Source: Nitrospinota bacterium
GTDB lineage: Bacteria > Nitrospinota > Nitrospinia > JACRGO01
Length of the DNA stretch: 13,013 bases
NCBI GenBank assembly: GCA_016212295.1
Contig: JACRGO010000229.1
Span: forward strand, 1 to 13,013
Reading direction: 5' to 3'
A program made the translations under genes and the position numbers. Below the pieces are notes generated by a model. That model was not told the origin of the DNA. It saw nothing but the letters and a program-made list of their open reading frames with translations, and made no database searches. Positions 6,006 through 12,547 of this stretch are shown here, in pieces (positions within the stretch are counted from its first letter, which is position 1; each line of letters begins with the position of its first letter).

Positions 6006-7469
6006 ATGGAAATTCCCATGCAGTCAAAAAAAAGGCGGAAGGTCGCCATAATAGGAGCGGGCCGCGGGGGGACCGCTTTATTGCGCCTTTTATCAGAGCA
6101 CCCTGATTTGGAGGTGGCGGGTGTAGCTGAAATTGACCAGAATTCCCCCGGCCTCGAATTGGTCCGCCAAATGGGAATTCCCATAACCAGTGACTACCAT
6201 GAGTTCGCCTGCAGGGAAGACCTCGACCTGATTGTCAATGTGACCGGTGATCCTTCCATCGGCGAGCGCATTGAAAAAGAAAAAAAAGGGCGGCAGGAGA
6301 TACTGGGCGGCGCCAGCGCCCGGCTGCTATGGGAATTGGTTTATAACTTTAAACGCAGGGAGGAGGAAAAAGAGGAATTCCTGGCTAAACTGGCAACCAT
6401 CAACCAGGACTTGAATGCCACGAAGGAATATCTTGAAAATGTTCTGGAATACTCCGCGGATATTATTATCACCACGTCAGTGGATAGCGAAATTGTCTCC
6501 TTTAACCGGGGAGCGGAGAGAATCCTGGGATACAGCCGCGAAGAACTCACAGGAAAAAAGGTTGAAATTCTATGGAGGGACCCGGAAGAAAGAAAGAAGC
6601 TTTTCGGGCAATTGGACAGGGACGGTTTCGTGGCCAATTTTGAAACGGAATTGATTTCCAGGGACAAAAGGACTATTCATATTATGCTTACGTTATCCTA
6701 CCTGAGAAACCAGGAAGGGAAAATTATCGGGACTGTGGGAGTAAGCAAGGACATCTCGGAAAAAAAGAGGATGGAAATGGAACTGCTCAGGAGCAATCGG
6801 GACCTCGAGGACTTTGTCTACACTATTTCCCATGACCTGCAATCGCCTTTGAGGGCCATTTACGGCTTTTCCAAATTGCTGTCCGGGAAATACACGGATA
6901 AGTTGGATGAAACCGGATTGCATTATTTGTCAAGGATTCAAAAAGGAACGGAACGGATGAAGCGCCTGATAGACGATCTGCTGGCTTTATCCAGAATAAA
7001 TATGCAAAAAAACCAGTTTGAAAAGACGGATTTAAAGGATACGCTGCATGCTGTCCAGGATATTTTTCAACTCGATTTGGCCGCCAGAAACGGGGAACTG
7101 TTGCTCCCGGAAAAGTCGCCGGTTATTTTTTGCGACACGACCAGGGTCCAACAGATTTTTAACAATCTTGTTTCCAACGCCCTTAAATTTTGCAGGGGAA
7201 ACCCCCGCATTGAAATCGGGTACACGGAACGAAAGGACGAGCATGAGTTTTACGTCAAGGACAACGGCATCGGGATACACCCGGATTATCATCATAAGAT
7301 TTTCAAGATTTTCCAAAGATTGCATAATGATGAGAGCATTGAAGGCACGGGAATCGGCCTGACGATAGTAAAAAAGATAATTGACCTTCATCGCGGAAAA
7401 ATTTGGGTGGATTCTTATCCAGACAAGGGGGCCACGTTTTATTTCACTATTTCCAAGAATATTGAATAG
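6006..7469 (+). CDS. Rossmann–PAS sensor histidine kinase
   Basis: With this start the protein has 487 residues and no membrane segment, so it should be cytoplasmic. Residues 12-115 form a Rossmann-like nucleotide-binding domain (IIGAGRGG, G17-x-G19-x2-G22, with acidic E42/D44 after the second strand, which favours NAD(H)). A coiled linker follows, then a PAS domain (about 143-255), a HisKA domain with H276 in SHDLQSP, and a HATPase domain (N391; DNGIG from D419; GTGIGL from G447). The architecture suggests sensing of a dinucleotide or redox state plus a PAS ligand. The frame is open back to 5925, but those codons lie in the dispersed repeat; ATG 6006 or 6018 is preferred. It is the first of three signalling genes, and the Rcp1-type regulator 90 bases downstream is the likely phosphoacceptor. 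Confidence 0.9.
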   Translation: MEIPMQSKKRRKVAIIGAGRGGTALLRLLSEHPDLEVAGVAEIDQNSPGLELVRQMGIPITSDYHEFACREDLDLIVNVTGDPSIGERIEKEKKGRQEILGGASARLLWELVYNFKRREEEKEEFLAKLATINQDLNATKEYLENVLEYSADIIITTSVDSEIVSFNRGAERILGYSREELTGKKVEILWRDPEERKKLFGQLDRDGFVANFETELISRDKRTIHIMLTLSYLRNQEGKIIGTVGVSKDISEKKRMEMELLRSNRDLEDFVYTISHDLQSPLRAIYGFSKLLSGKYTDKLDETGLHYLSRIQKGTERMKRLIDDLLALSRINMQKNQFEKTDLKDTLHAVQDIFQLDLAARNGELLLPEKSPVIFCDTTRVQQIFNNLVSNALKFCRGNPRIEIGYTERKDEHEFYVKDNGIGIHPDYHHKIFKIFQRLHNDESIEGTGIGLTIVKKIIDLHRGKIWVDSYPDKGATFYFTISKNIE

Positions 7470-7496
7470 TTTGGTTGCGGCGAAATCAAACTATTC
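7464..7496. other. Hairpin spanning the kinase stop codon
   Basis: A perfect 10-bp inverted repeat, GAATAGTTTG (7464-7473) and CAAACTATTC (7487-7496), has a 13-base loop and includes the TAG stop. The stem is A/T-rich and is followed by an A-run rather than a T-run. It is thus not a classical terminator; it could be an RNA-processing or attenuation element between the kinase and the response regulator. Confidence 0.45.
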
Positions 7497-7559
7497 TGAG
7501 AAAAAAAATCACGCGAAAAACGCAAATTCCAGGCGGTAATAACATATAGGAGACGGCTT

Positions 7560-8015
7560 ATGACTGAAAAAATTCTGAAGATATTGCTGGTGGAAGACAA
7601 TCCTGACGATATTGAGTTAACGAGGATCGCCCTTAAAGAAGGAAAAGTCATCAATAAAATGGAAGTGATCAGGGACGGAGAGGAGGCTTTGGACTATTTT
7701 CAGAAAAATTGCCTTTCCCCGGACGCCTCGGAGTCGGATCTTCCAGGCCTTATTTTGCTGGACATCAATTTACCCAAGGTGGATGGAATAGAGATTCTTA
7801 AATTCATCAAGAAAACCGAGAAAATAAAAAGAATCCCGGTCGTCATGTTGACCACCTCGCAGAGGGATGAGGATATTGTCTCCAGTTACGACCTTGGAGT
7901 GAACAGCTATATTCAAAAGCCGGTTGAATTCGATAAATTCATCAAGACGGTCGCCACTGTTCAGCTTTACTGGATGCTGACCAACACCCCGCCCCTTTTA
8001 AACGGCAAGAGGTAA
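7560..8015 (+). CDS. Rcp1-type single-domain response regulator
   Basis: This 151-residue protein is a receiver domain only: E12/D13 acidic pair, phosphoacceptor D68 (LLDINLPKVDG), T98 in LTTS, and K120 in the QKP motif. The extended loop between strand and helix (about residues 48-62) and the C-terminal helix with QLYW are typical of regulators paired with phytochrome-like kinases of the HDLQSPLRAI type. Exactly that type of kinase is encoded 90 bases upstream. A good ribosome-binding site, AGGAG at 7548-7552, precedes the ATG. With no output domain it probably acts as a phosphorelay intermediate, passing phosphate to or interacting with another kinase or regulator; the REC–kinase next downstream is a candidate. 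Confidence 0.92.
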   Translation: MTEKILKILLVEDNPDDIELTRIALKEGKVINKMEVIRDGEEALDYFQKNCLSPDASESDLPGLILLDINLPKVDGIEILKFIKKTEKIKRIPVVMLTTSQRDEDIVSSYDLGVNSYIQKPVEFDKFIKTVATVQLYWMLTNTPPLLNGKR

Positions 8016-8040
8016 ACGCTGGGTCGTTGAATCATTGGGC

Positions 8041-8109
8041 AAAGGGCGAAAGACAGAAGGCAGAAGACAGAGAACAGAAGGCTGAAGGCAGAGGGCGGCA
8101 AGCAGTAGG
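8041..8109. repeat. Purine-rich imperfect direct repeats
   Basis: This stretch is composed of short imperfect units of the form GACAGAAGGCAGAAG. It is almost all A and G on the + strand and lies between the Rcp1-type regulator and the REC–kinase gene. No coding or known regulatory role is visible. It resembles simple intergenic repeats common in environmental genomes. Confidence 0.65.
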
Positions 8110-8115
8110 CAACTA

Positions 8116-8157
8116 ACTCATGACGCACGACTCATGACGCACGACTCATGACGCAGG
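8116..8157. repeat. Three tandem 14-bp units
   Basis: Three consecutive copies of ACTCATGACGCACG occur at 8116, 8130 and 8144; the last differs in two bases. A further half unit (GCGCATGAC) follows. The array is too short and lacks spacers, so it is not a CRISPR. Confidence 0.8.
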
Positions 8158-8183
8158 GCGCATGACCTCAATTCGTTAGCTTT

Positions 8184-8221
8184 TACATCCCCCTTTGTTA
8201 AGGGGGACCAAGGGGGATGTA
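8184..8221. repeat. Palindromic TACATCCCCCTT repeat
   Basis: TACATCCCCCTT (8184-8195) and AAGGGGGATGTA (8210-8221) are a perfect 12-bp inverted repeat with a 14-base loop that contains another AAGGGGG run. This resembles the AAGGGGGA/TCCCCCTT palindromes scattered in many environmental genomes (from memory). It lies 69 bases before the REC–kinase start. Confidence 0.8.
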
Positions 8222-8290
8222 AGTCTCTCTGCAATTGAGCTTGGCGTCGTTTTCAATAATCCCCCAGCGAGCAGTTACAAATAAAAAACC

Positions 8291-9397
8291 ATGCCGGAAA
8301 AAAAAACGCGTATTCTCCTGGTGGATGACAATTCCGACGACGCTTATCTGATCATGGAATCCCTCCACAAGAATGATCCAAGCCTTTCCATAAAAATCGT
8401 TGACAATGGGCTTGAATGCCTTAAAAGGCTTTCCGAAGAAGAATACCACCTTATGCTTCTCGATTATAAAATCCCGCTCAGAGACGGACTTTCCGTGCTG
8501 GATGAAATAAGAAATAAGGGGCATACCCTTCCAATTATAATGGTGACCGGTTTTGGGAATGAGACCATCGCCGTGGAATCCATGAAAAGGGGGGCTTACG
8601 ATTATGTGGTCAAGTCCCACACCTATCTTGACGGGCTTCCGATTATTATTTCCAGGGCGCTGGATAGCCATAAGTTTAAAAAAGAGAAGGAAAGATTGGA
8701 GCGGCAGTTGATCCAATCAGAGAAATTGGCGGGGATCGGGACCCTCGCCGCCGGCATAACCCACGAAATCAACAATCCGCTTCAGGGCATATCCAGCTTT
8801 GCTGAATTGATCCTCGAAGCGGCCCCTCCTCCCGCCGTCGCGGAATATGCCCAGAAAATCCTGAATTTATCGGAAAGAATCGCCCATATCGTCCGCAGAC
8901 TTTCGCAATTTTCAAGGGTTATTTCCCAAATGGACCTGGCCAGCACGCAATTGAACTGGATCATTGACGAATCCATTGAGTTGGCCACCCTCTCCCCGGA
9001 CTTCATGAACATTGAAATCAGAAAGGAATACCAGGCGTCCGCGTGTTTTGAAGCCCACCCTACCGAGGTCTCCCAGGTGTTCATAAATTTACTCAATAAC
9101 GCCAAGGACGCCATGAATGGGGGTGGGCAACTGACAATAAGGACAAGGGATCTGGATAAATTCACGGAAGCGGAAGTGTCCGACACCGGCCCAGGAATTC
9201 CGGATGATGTTTTGAAACAGATATTCGACCCTTTTTTCACCACGAAAGGGCCTGGAAAAGGCACAGGTTTGGGACTTTCCATCTCCCAAAGGATTATCGA
9301 ACGATACAAGGGTGAGATTCATATCGATACAAAGGTGGGAAAGGGGACAACAATTAAAGTGAGATTTCCAATGAAGACCTCAATGCAGGAGTTTTAA
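8291..9397 (+). CDS. REC–histidine kinase (NtrB-like transmitter)
   Basis: The protein has 368 residues, is soluble and begins with a receiver domain (D12/D13, D58 in LLDYKIP, T86, K108). A coiled linker follows (about 125-148), then a HisKA domain with H158 in the motif THEINNPLQG and a HATPase domain (N270; DTGPGI from D298; GTGLGL from G324). An N-terminal receiver ahead of the transmitter means kinase activity is set by phosphorylation of D58, which makes it an intermediate in a relay rather than a primary sensor. The upstream kinase and Rcp1-type regulator could supply that input. There is no strong ribosome-binding site. A 275-base repeat-rich gap separates it from the preceding gene, so co-transcription is uncertain. 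Its stop overlaps the convergent yqhA stop by a few bases. Confidence 0.92.
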   Translation: MPEKKTRILLVDDNSDDAYLIMESLHKNDPSLSIKIVDNGLECLKRLSEEEYHLMLLDYKIPLRDGLSVLDEIRNKGHTLPIIMVTGFGNETIAVESMKRGAYDYVVKSHTYLDGLPIIISRALDSHKFKKEKERLERQLIQSEKLAGIGTLAAGITHEINNPLQGISSFAELILEAAPPPAVAEYAQKILNLSERIAHIVRRLSQFSRVISQMDLASTQLNWIIDESIELATLSPDFMNIEIRKEYQASACFEAHPTEVSQVFINLLNNAKDAMNGGGQLTIRTRDLDKFTEAEVSDTGPGIPDDVLKQIFDPFFTTKGPGKGTGLGLSISQRIIERYKGEIHIDTKVGKGTTIKVRFPMKTSMQEF

Positions 9398-9936
9398 TGC
9401 GGCGGTTTTTTTTCTTTTGGTGGATGATGCCCAGGGCCGCCCTCCGTGATCCTGTCCATCAACGCGAGAAAAACTCCGGAAACCACGAAGGTGAGGTGGA
9501 TTCCAACCCTCCACGCCAGGTCCCGGTCTTTCATGTCGCTCACGTTCACGAATGATTTGAGCAGCTCAATGCCGGAGATGGCCACAATGGAGGCAATAAG
9601 TTTTATTTTAAGGCCGGAATAATCAACCTTGCCCATCCAGTCCGGGCGGTCTTCGTGTTTTCCCACGTCGATCTTGGAAACAAAGTTCTCATATCCGGCG
9701 AAGATGACCATAAGCAGCAAATTCCCGACCAGGGACATATCCACTAGCGTCAACACAGCCAGGATGACCTCTCCCTCGCTGCTGGACAGAATGCCAGGTG
9801 CGATGTGCAAAAACTCCTGCGCGAATTTGACAAGCAGGATAACCATTGCCCCTACCATGCCTATATAAAAAGGCGCAAGGAGCCACCGGCTGTTGAACAT
9901 AAGCAATTCCAGGAATTTTTCTATTTTTCGGAACAT
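9394..9936 (-). CDS. yqhA: YqhA/UPF0114 inner-membrane protein
   Basis: This 180-residue integral membrane protein has four hydrophobic segments, at about residues 19-43, 56-80, 109-130 and 140-163. Family landmarks include SRWLLAPFYIG near the N-terminus, LVDMSLVGNLL in helix 2, GYENFVSKID, and IVAISGIELL in helix 3. These align well from memory with E. coli YqhA, and the length is usual for the family. The molecular function of UPF0114 is not established. The tail is charged and proline/histidine-rich. The gene is convergent with the REC–kinase gene and shares its last bases with it (9394-9397). No Shine-Dalgarno sequence is evident; a GGCCGGCC-centred palindrome sits just upstream of the start. 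Confidence 0.92.
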   Translation of the reverse strand: MFRKIEKFLELLMFNSRWLLAPFYIGMVGAMVILLVKFAQEFLHIAPGILSSSEGEVILAVLTLVDMSLVGNLLLMVIFAGYENFVSKIDVGKHEDRPDWMGKVDYSGLKIKLIASIVAISGIELLKSFVNVSDMKDRDLAWRVGIHLTFVVSGVFLALMDRITEGGPGHHPPKEKKPPH

Positions 9937-9942
9937 GATTGT

Positions 9943-9973
9943 AAAGGCCGGCCTTTGAGAAATAATTATTATA
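9943..9973 (-). promoter_or_regulatory. Putative yqhA promoter (-10) and leader palindrome
   Basis: On the minus strand a perfect TATAAT (9973-9968) lies about 32 bases before the yqhA ATG; no convincing -35 is seen at standard spacing. Between it and the start lies a perfect 14-base palindrome, AAAGGCCGGCCTTT (9943-9956), in the predicted 5' leader. The palindrome may be an operator or affect translation, since it occupies the position where a ribosome-binding site is expected. Confidence 0.4.
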
Positions 9974-10050
9974 TTACCTCATTTGGGCCATTATTGAAAA
10001 CGTTTGCGTGAAATTCTATCCAAGGATATTTTTATTTTAAAAATTTGTAA

Positions 10051-10212
10051 TTATTCAGCGTACGCAAGGAAAGGATGCTCGTGCATGTATTTTTGAAACA
10101 CCTCCAACGCTTCAGGAGGGTCATTGACCGGTATGGCTGTATGGACAACCTTGTGCTCCTTGGTGTGGATTTCATAATAGGTGCGGTTGGAATACGAAGC
10201 CCGCTGACACAC
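10051..10212 (-). pseudogene. Possible gene remnant (C-terminal fragment), unrecognised
   Basis: The minus strand reads an open frame of about 50 codons ending in TAA at 10053-10051, with protein-like composition (YYEIHTKEHKVVHTAIPV, then an amphipathic helix ending HPFLAYAE). No ATG opens it; the only upstream start-like codon is a GTG at 10212 inside the repeat copy at 10207-10247, and an in-frame stop follows further upstream within that repeat. It may be the 3' end of a gene whose 5' part was replaced by the repeat, or a short GTG-started gene. The family is not recognised. Confidence 0.35.
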
Positions 10213-10247
10213 CCCGGCCTTCGGACGCCCCTCTCAAGAGGGGAATT
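10207..10247 (+). repeat. CCCCGGCCTTCGG palindromic element, short copy
   Basis: This is a short copy of the element that is longer at 10377-10481 and 12873-12978. It contains ACACCCCGGCCTTCGG and the hairpin CCCCTCTCAAGAGGGG, with one altered region (CGGACG instead of CGGCCAC). It is in inverted orientation relative to the copy 130 bases downstream, so the two flank 10248-10376. That flanked stretch holds no recognisable gene. Confidence 0.85.
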
Positions 10248-10376
10248 TTTCAGAAGAAAAAAATTTTAATCGCCGACGGTATAATTTTCAACGGTTTACC
10301 CGATGCCTTTATGATTTCCCGCGACTTGCCAGGATGCCTTGTGTCTTAATCCACTGTTGCGAGGACGCAGCATCTA

Positions 10377-10481
10377 TAAATTCCCCTCTTGAGAGGGGTG
10401 GCCGAAGGCCGGGGTGTGTTAAGGATTTTCGTGGCTGTGTTTGCAAGCCGGCGGACCGTAATGTTTTTCAAGACTGCTTCT
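10377..10481 (-). repeat. ~105-bp dispersed element, inverted copy
   Basis: The reverse complement of 10377-10428 is identical over 52 bases to 12927-12978 (AAATCCTTAACACACCCCGG onward, ending in GGGGAATTTA). Homology continues more weakly outward to the AGAAGC(A/T)GTCTTGAAAAA end at 10481. The core folds into two hairpins, GGCCTTCGGCC and CCCCTCTCAAGAGGGG. Similarity also appears to continue some 20 bases beyond the GGGGAATTTA end. Confidence 0.85.
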
Positions 10482-10520
10482 GACTTCTTTTTTGTCCGCC
10501 CGAAGGGCGCTTTGTTCACC

Positions 10521-11513
10521 TCATCTTTTTGAAAAATTACAGACCCCGGCCGCCTCCCTAGCCAGTTCACGGAACCTGGGAAGTTCGTCCCTTTCTTCCA
10601 ACTCACGGCAAAGATATTCCAGGCAGGGCCGGATATGGGCAAGGAATTGGGTCTTTTTTAATTCCAGGGACAAATAGGCAAAGGCCCCCAGGGCCTGGGA
10701 GTGCCTTTGGACGCCGGCCAGCCTGTAATACTCGCGGAAGGACGCCTCATCAAACCATTCTTTTGGCCTAGCCAGATCAACATAAAATTCCAGGAGATGT
10801 TTTTCCATTCCCTCTGGTATGCCTGCGTATGGGTCACGAAGCAGGGAAACCAGGTCATAATGCGGAAGGCCCAGGCGCGCCCCCTGGAAATCAATAAAAC
10901 AGACTCCTTTGGGGCCAACCATGATATTCTGTGATTGAAAGTCCCTGTGCATGAATACGCGCGGGACCTTTTCCAGTCTTTCAGCCAGCGCGTCGAACTC
11001 CTCGAACAGCTCGTCCTGGTTTTCAGGCGTGATCCCGCAATGCCGGACTATGAATTGCCTGAAAAAATAATCCGTCTCCCATCGGATGCCTTTAAAATCA
11101 AATTCCCTTTCCATCAAGGAAAATTCAGAGGCGCTCTGCATCCGGACAAGAAATTTTAAAACTTCTTCATAGCGAGGAGTCAATTCCTCTTTTGAAGCCG
11201 CTGCCTTGAGCAAGGAATAGAGAGTTGAGTCTCCGAGGTCCTCCAATAAGGCAAGGCATTTATCCGGCAATGCGGAATAGACCTCCGGGACAGGGACCCC
11301 GGCCTGTTTCAGTTTTTGGGACAGGGACATGAAGCATTTGAAATCATCAGGAAGCGCGGAACTGTCCATTAAAACCGTGGAGGCATGTCCGCTTGAAATA
11401 CGGTAATAGCCCCTGACAGAGCCGCCTTGGCTTACTGGACGGATTTCCACGATATCCGGGTCCGCCCACGAGGGAAGGATCGGGAGGATAGAGGAGAGGA
11501 TGGATTTTTTCAT
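10521..11513 (-). CDS. APH-fold kinase, AmgK-like sugar phosphotransferase
   Basis: This 330-residue cytoplasmic protein has the aminoglycoside-phosphotransferase/choline-kinase fold. Landmarks are a nucleotide-loop-like GGSVRGYYRI (about residues 20-29), the Brenner-type catalytic motif HRDFQSQN (H189, D191, N196) and the metal-binding IDFQGA (D208), followed by LPHYDLVSLLRDPY. GGS-x-RGYYR resembles the GDASFRRYFR segment of AmgK, the anomeric MurNAc/GlcNAc 1-kinase of cell-wall recycling, so a sugar or amino-sugar substrate is more likely than an antibiotic. The usual partner nucleotidyltransferase MurU is not in the window. I chose ATG 11513, with GAGGGG just upstream; extension to 11597 would read into the dispersed repeat. 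It appears to be transcribed alone. Confidence 0.82.
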   Translation of the reverse strand: MKKSILSSILPILPSWADPDIVEIRPVSQGGSVRGYYRISSGHASTVLMDSSALPDDFKCFMSLSQKLKQAGVPVPEVYSALPDKCLALLEDLGDSTLYSLLKAAASKEELTPRYEEVLKFLVRMQSASEFSLMEREFDFKGIRWETDYFFRQFIVRHCGITPENQDELFEEFDALAERLEKVPRVFMHRDFQSQNIMVGPKGVCFIDFQGARLGLPHYDLVSLLRDPYAGIPEGMEKHLLEFYVDLARPKEWFDEASFREYYRLAGVQRHSQALGAFAYLSLELKKTQFLAHIRPCLEYLCRELEERDELPRFRELAREAAGVCNFSKR

Positions 11514-11561
11514 GGACCCCTCAATCATAGCACGACATGGACGCAACCAAAATCCGAATAC

Positions 11562-11743
11562 CGAATATCGAAATACGAAACAAATCCGAATAACCAAATT
11601 TCAATATACCAAACCACGTTGGCCTGAGTTTTGAAATTTGAGCCTTTGAATTTTGATATTGTTTAGGATTTCGTTATTCGGATTTATAGTTTACTTTTCA
11701 ACGAGTTGCATGAAAAACTGTGCTAAAAAAAACAAAGTGTTAT
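11562..11743 (-). repeat. ~180-bp dispersed palindromic repeat, copy 2 (inverted)
   Basis: The reverse complement aligns end to end with 5801-5980. The conserved blocks are ACTTTGTTTTTTTTA, CTCGTTGAAAA, AACAATATCAAAATTCAAAGG, TGGTTTGG, TTTGGTTATTCGG and TTTCGTATTTCGATATTCG. It lies upstream of the AmgK-like gene, so its promoter may be in or near the repeat. With copy 1 it brackets 5.6 kb in inverted orientation. Confidence 0.88.
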
Positions 11744-11916
11744 AAGTTTGTAGTACAGATTTTATAAAAAATGATTTAATCTGTGCCATCTGCGGAATCT
11801 GTGGTTAAAAAATTTTGGTTGAGGCCAAAGGCCGCGCCATGTTCTATACAATTTATAGTAAACGCAAAAATTGATCCAGTCCGCCCATGCGTACTATAAT
11901 AAAAAAATAAGTAAAT
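11744..11916. other. Intergenic stretch with degenerate repeats, no gene seen
   Basis: Between the 180-bp repeat and the nested palindrome I see no convincing reading frame. ACAGATT (11755-11761) and AATCTGT (11778-11784) form a small inverted repeat. The following AATCTGTGCCATCTGCGG segment resembles a degenerate dispersed repeat. No clear promoter is visible. Confidence 0.5.
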
Positions 11917-12040
11917 TTTCACGCAAAGACGCAAAGGCCGCGAGACGTGTCCGGGATTCGTGTCCGGAAGAAAAAACAAAAAACGGACACGGTAAACGGA
12001 CACGGAGGACGGCCTTATCCTTGGCGAGCTTTGCGTGAAA
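11917..12040. repeat. Nested palindrome with doubled CGTGTCCG arms
   Basis: The outer arms TTTCACGCAAAG (11917-11928) and CTTTGCGTGAAA (12029-12040) are perfect reverse complements. Inside, CGTGTCCG occurs at 11946 and 11959, and its complement CGGACACG at 11984 and 11997. The 13-base spacing is identical on both sides and the centre nearly coincides with that of the outer arms. The whole can fold as a long cruciform. It ends about 30 bases before the DsrE2-like gene and could affect its expression; a mobile-repeat origin is equally possible. Confidence 0.85.
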
Positions 12041-12070
12041 CAAATATTATATACGGGAAAAATTATAAAC

Positions 12071-12547
12071 ATGAACGCTAAAAAATTATCCCTGGTCTGT
12101 TTCAGCGGAGACTTCGACAAGGCCGTTGCCGTTTTCACCCTGGCCTCCGGGGCCGCGGCAGTGGGCTGGGAGGTCAATATTTTCTTCACCTTCTGGGGAT
12201 TGAATGTCATCAGGAAGAATAAAGGCCGGGCCTTTACAGGACAGTCCTTCATGGCGCGGGCCTTTAATTTCCTGATGGGCGGAAGAAAGCACCTCCCCTT
12301 GAGCCGCTTCAATTTCGCCGGGATTTCACCGGTCCTTATGACAGGCATGATGAAGGGCCACAACGTGGCCACCCTGGAGGAGCTTATAGACTCCGCCAAG
12401 GCCCTTGGGGTAAAGCTGTACGCCTGCGAGATGGCCATGAATATCCTTGAGATCAAAAAAGAAGAGCTGGATGACGATGTAGTGGACATAATAGGGGTTC
12501 CCACCTTCCTGGAACAATCCCAGGACGCGCAAACCTTGTTTATATGA
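12071..12547 (+). CDS. DsrE2-like sulfur-carrier family protein
   Basis: This 158-residue protein is of the DsrE/DsrF/DrsH-like family, closest in look to DsrE2. The N-terminal strand LSLVCFSGDFDKA carries C10. Hydrophobic segments around GAAAVGWEVNIFFTFWGL and a basic central region follow, and the family motif YACEMAMNIL holds C119, the probable persulfide-carrying cysteine. Proteins of this type work with TusA and rhodanese in cytoplasmic sulfur transfer, as in rhd-tusA-dsrE2 clusters of sulfur oxidisers (family knowledge). Its stop overlaps the TusA-like start as ATGA (12544-12547), so the two are translationally coupled. ATG 12071 is preferred to the GTG at 12035, which lies inside the palindrome arm. 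No strong ribosome-binding site is visible. Confidence 0.88.
   Translation: MNAKKLSLVCFSGDFDKAVAVFTLASGAAAVGWEVNIFFTFWGLNVIRKNKGRAFTGQSFMARAFNFLMGGRKHLPLSRFNFAGISPVLMTGMMKGHNVATLEELIDSAKALGVKLYACEMAMNILEIKKEELDDDVVDIIGVPTFLEQSQDAQTLFI

Noticed and set aside
8116-8157. Possible CRISPR-like array
   Set aside because: The 14-base units are directly adjacent with no unique spacers.
8198-8716. 172-codon minus-strand frame
   Set aside because: It overlaps the repeat region and the receiver domain of the REC–kinase in antisense, and has no recognisable motif.
10497-10509. CGCCC-GAA-GGGCG hairpin after the AmgK-like gene as a terminator
   Set aside because: The stem is only 5 bp, and on the minus strand it is followed by an A-run, not a T-run.
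10346-10642. 98-codon minus-strand frame across the AmgK-like gene end
   Set aside because: It overlaps the kinase gene in another frame and reads through the dispersed repeat; no motif is visible.
10521-11513. Aminoglycoside resistance gene
   Set aside because: The APH fold is shared with sugar and choline kinases. The nucleotide-loop sequence resembles AmgK, and there is no mobile resistance context.
12035-12070. GTG start for the DsrE2-like gene
   Set aside because: It lies in an arm of the palindromic repeat and adds 12 residues with no family match.
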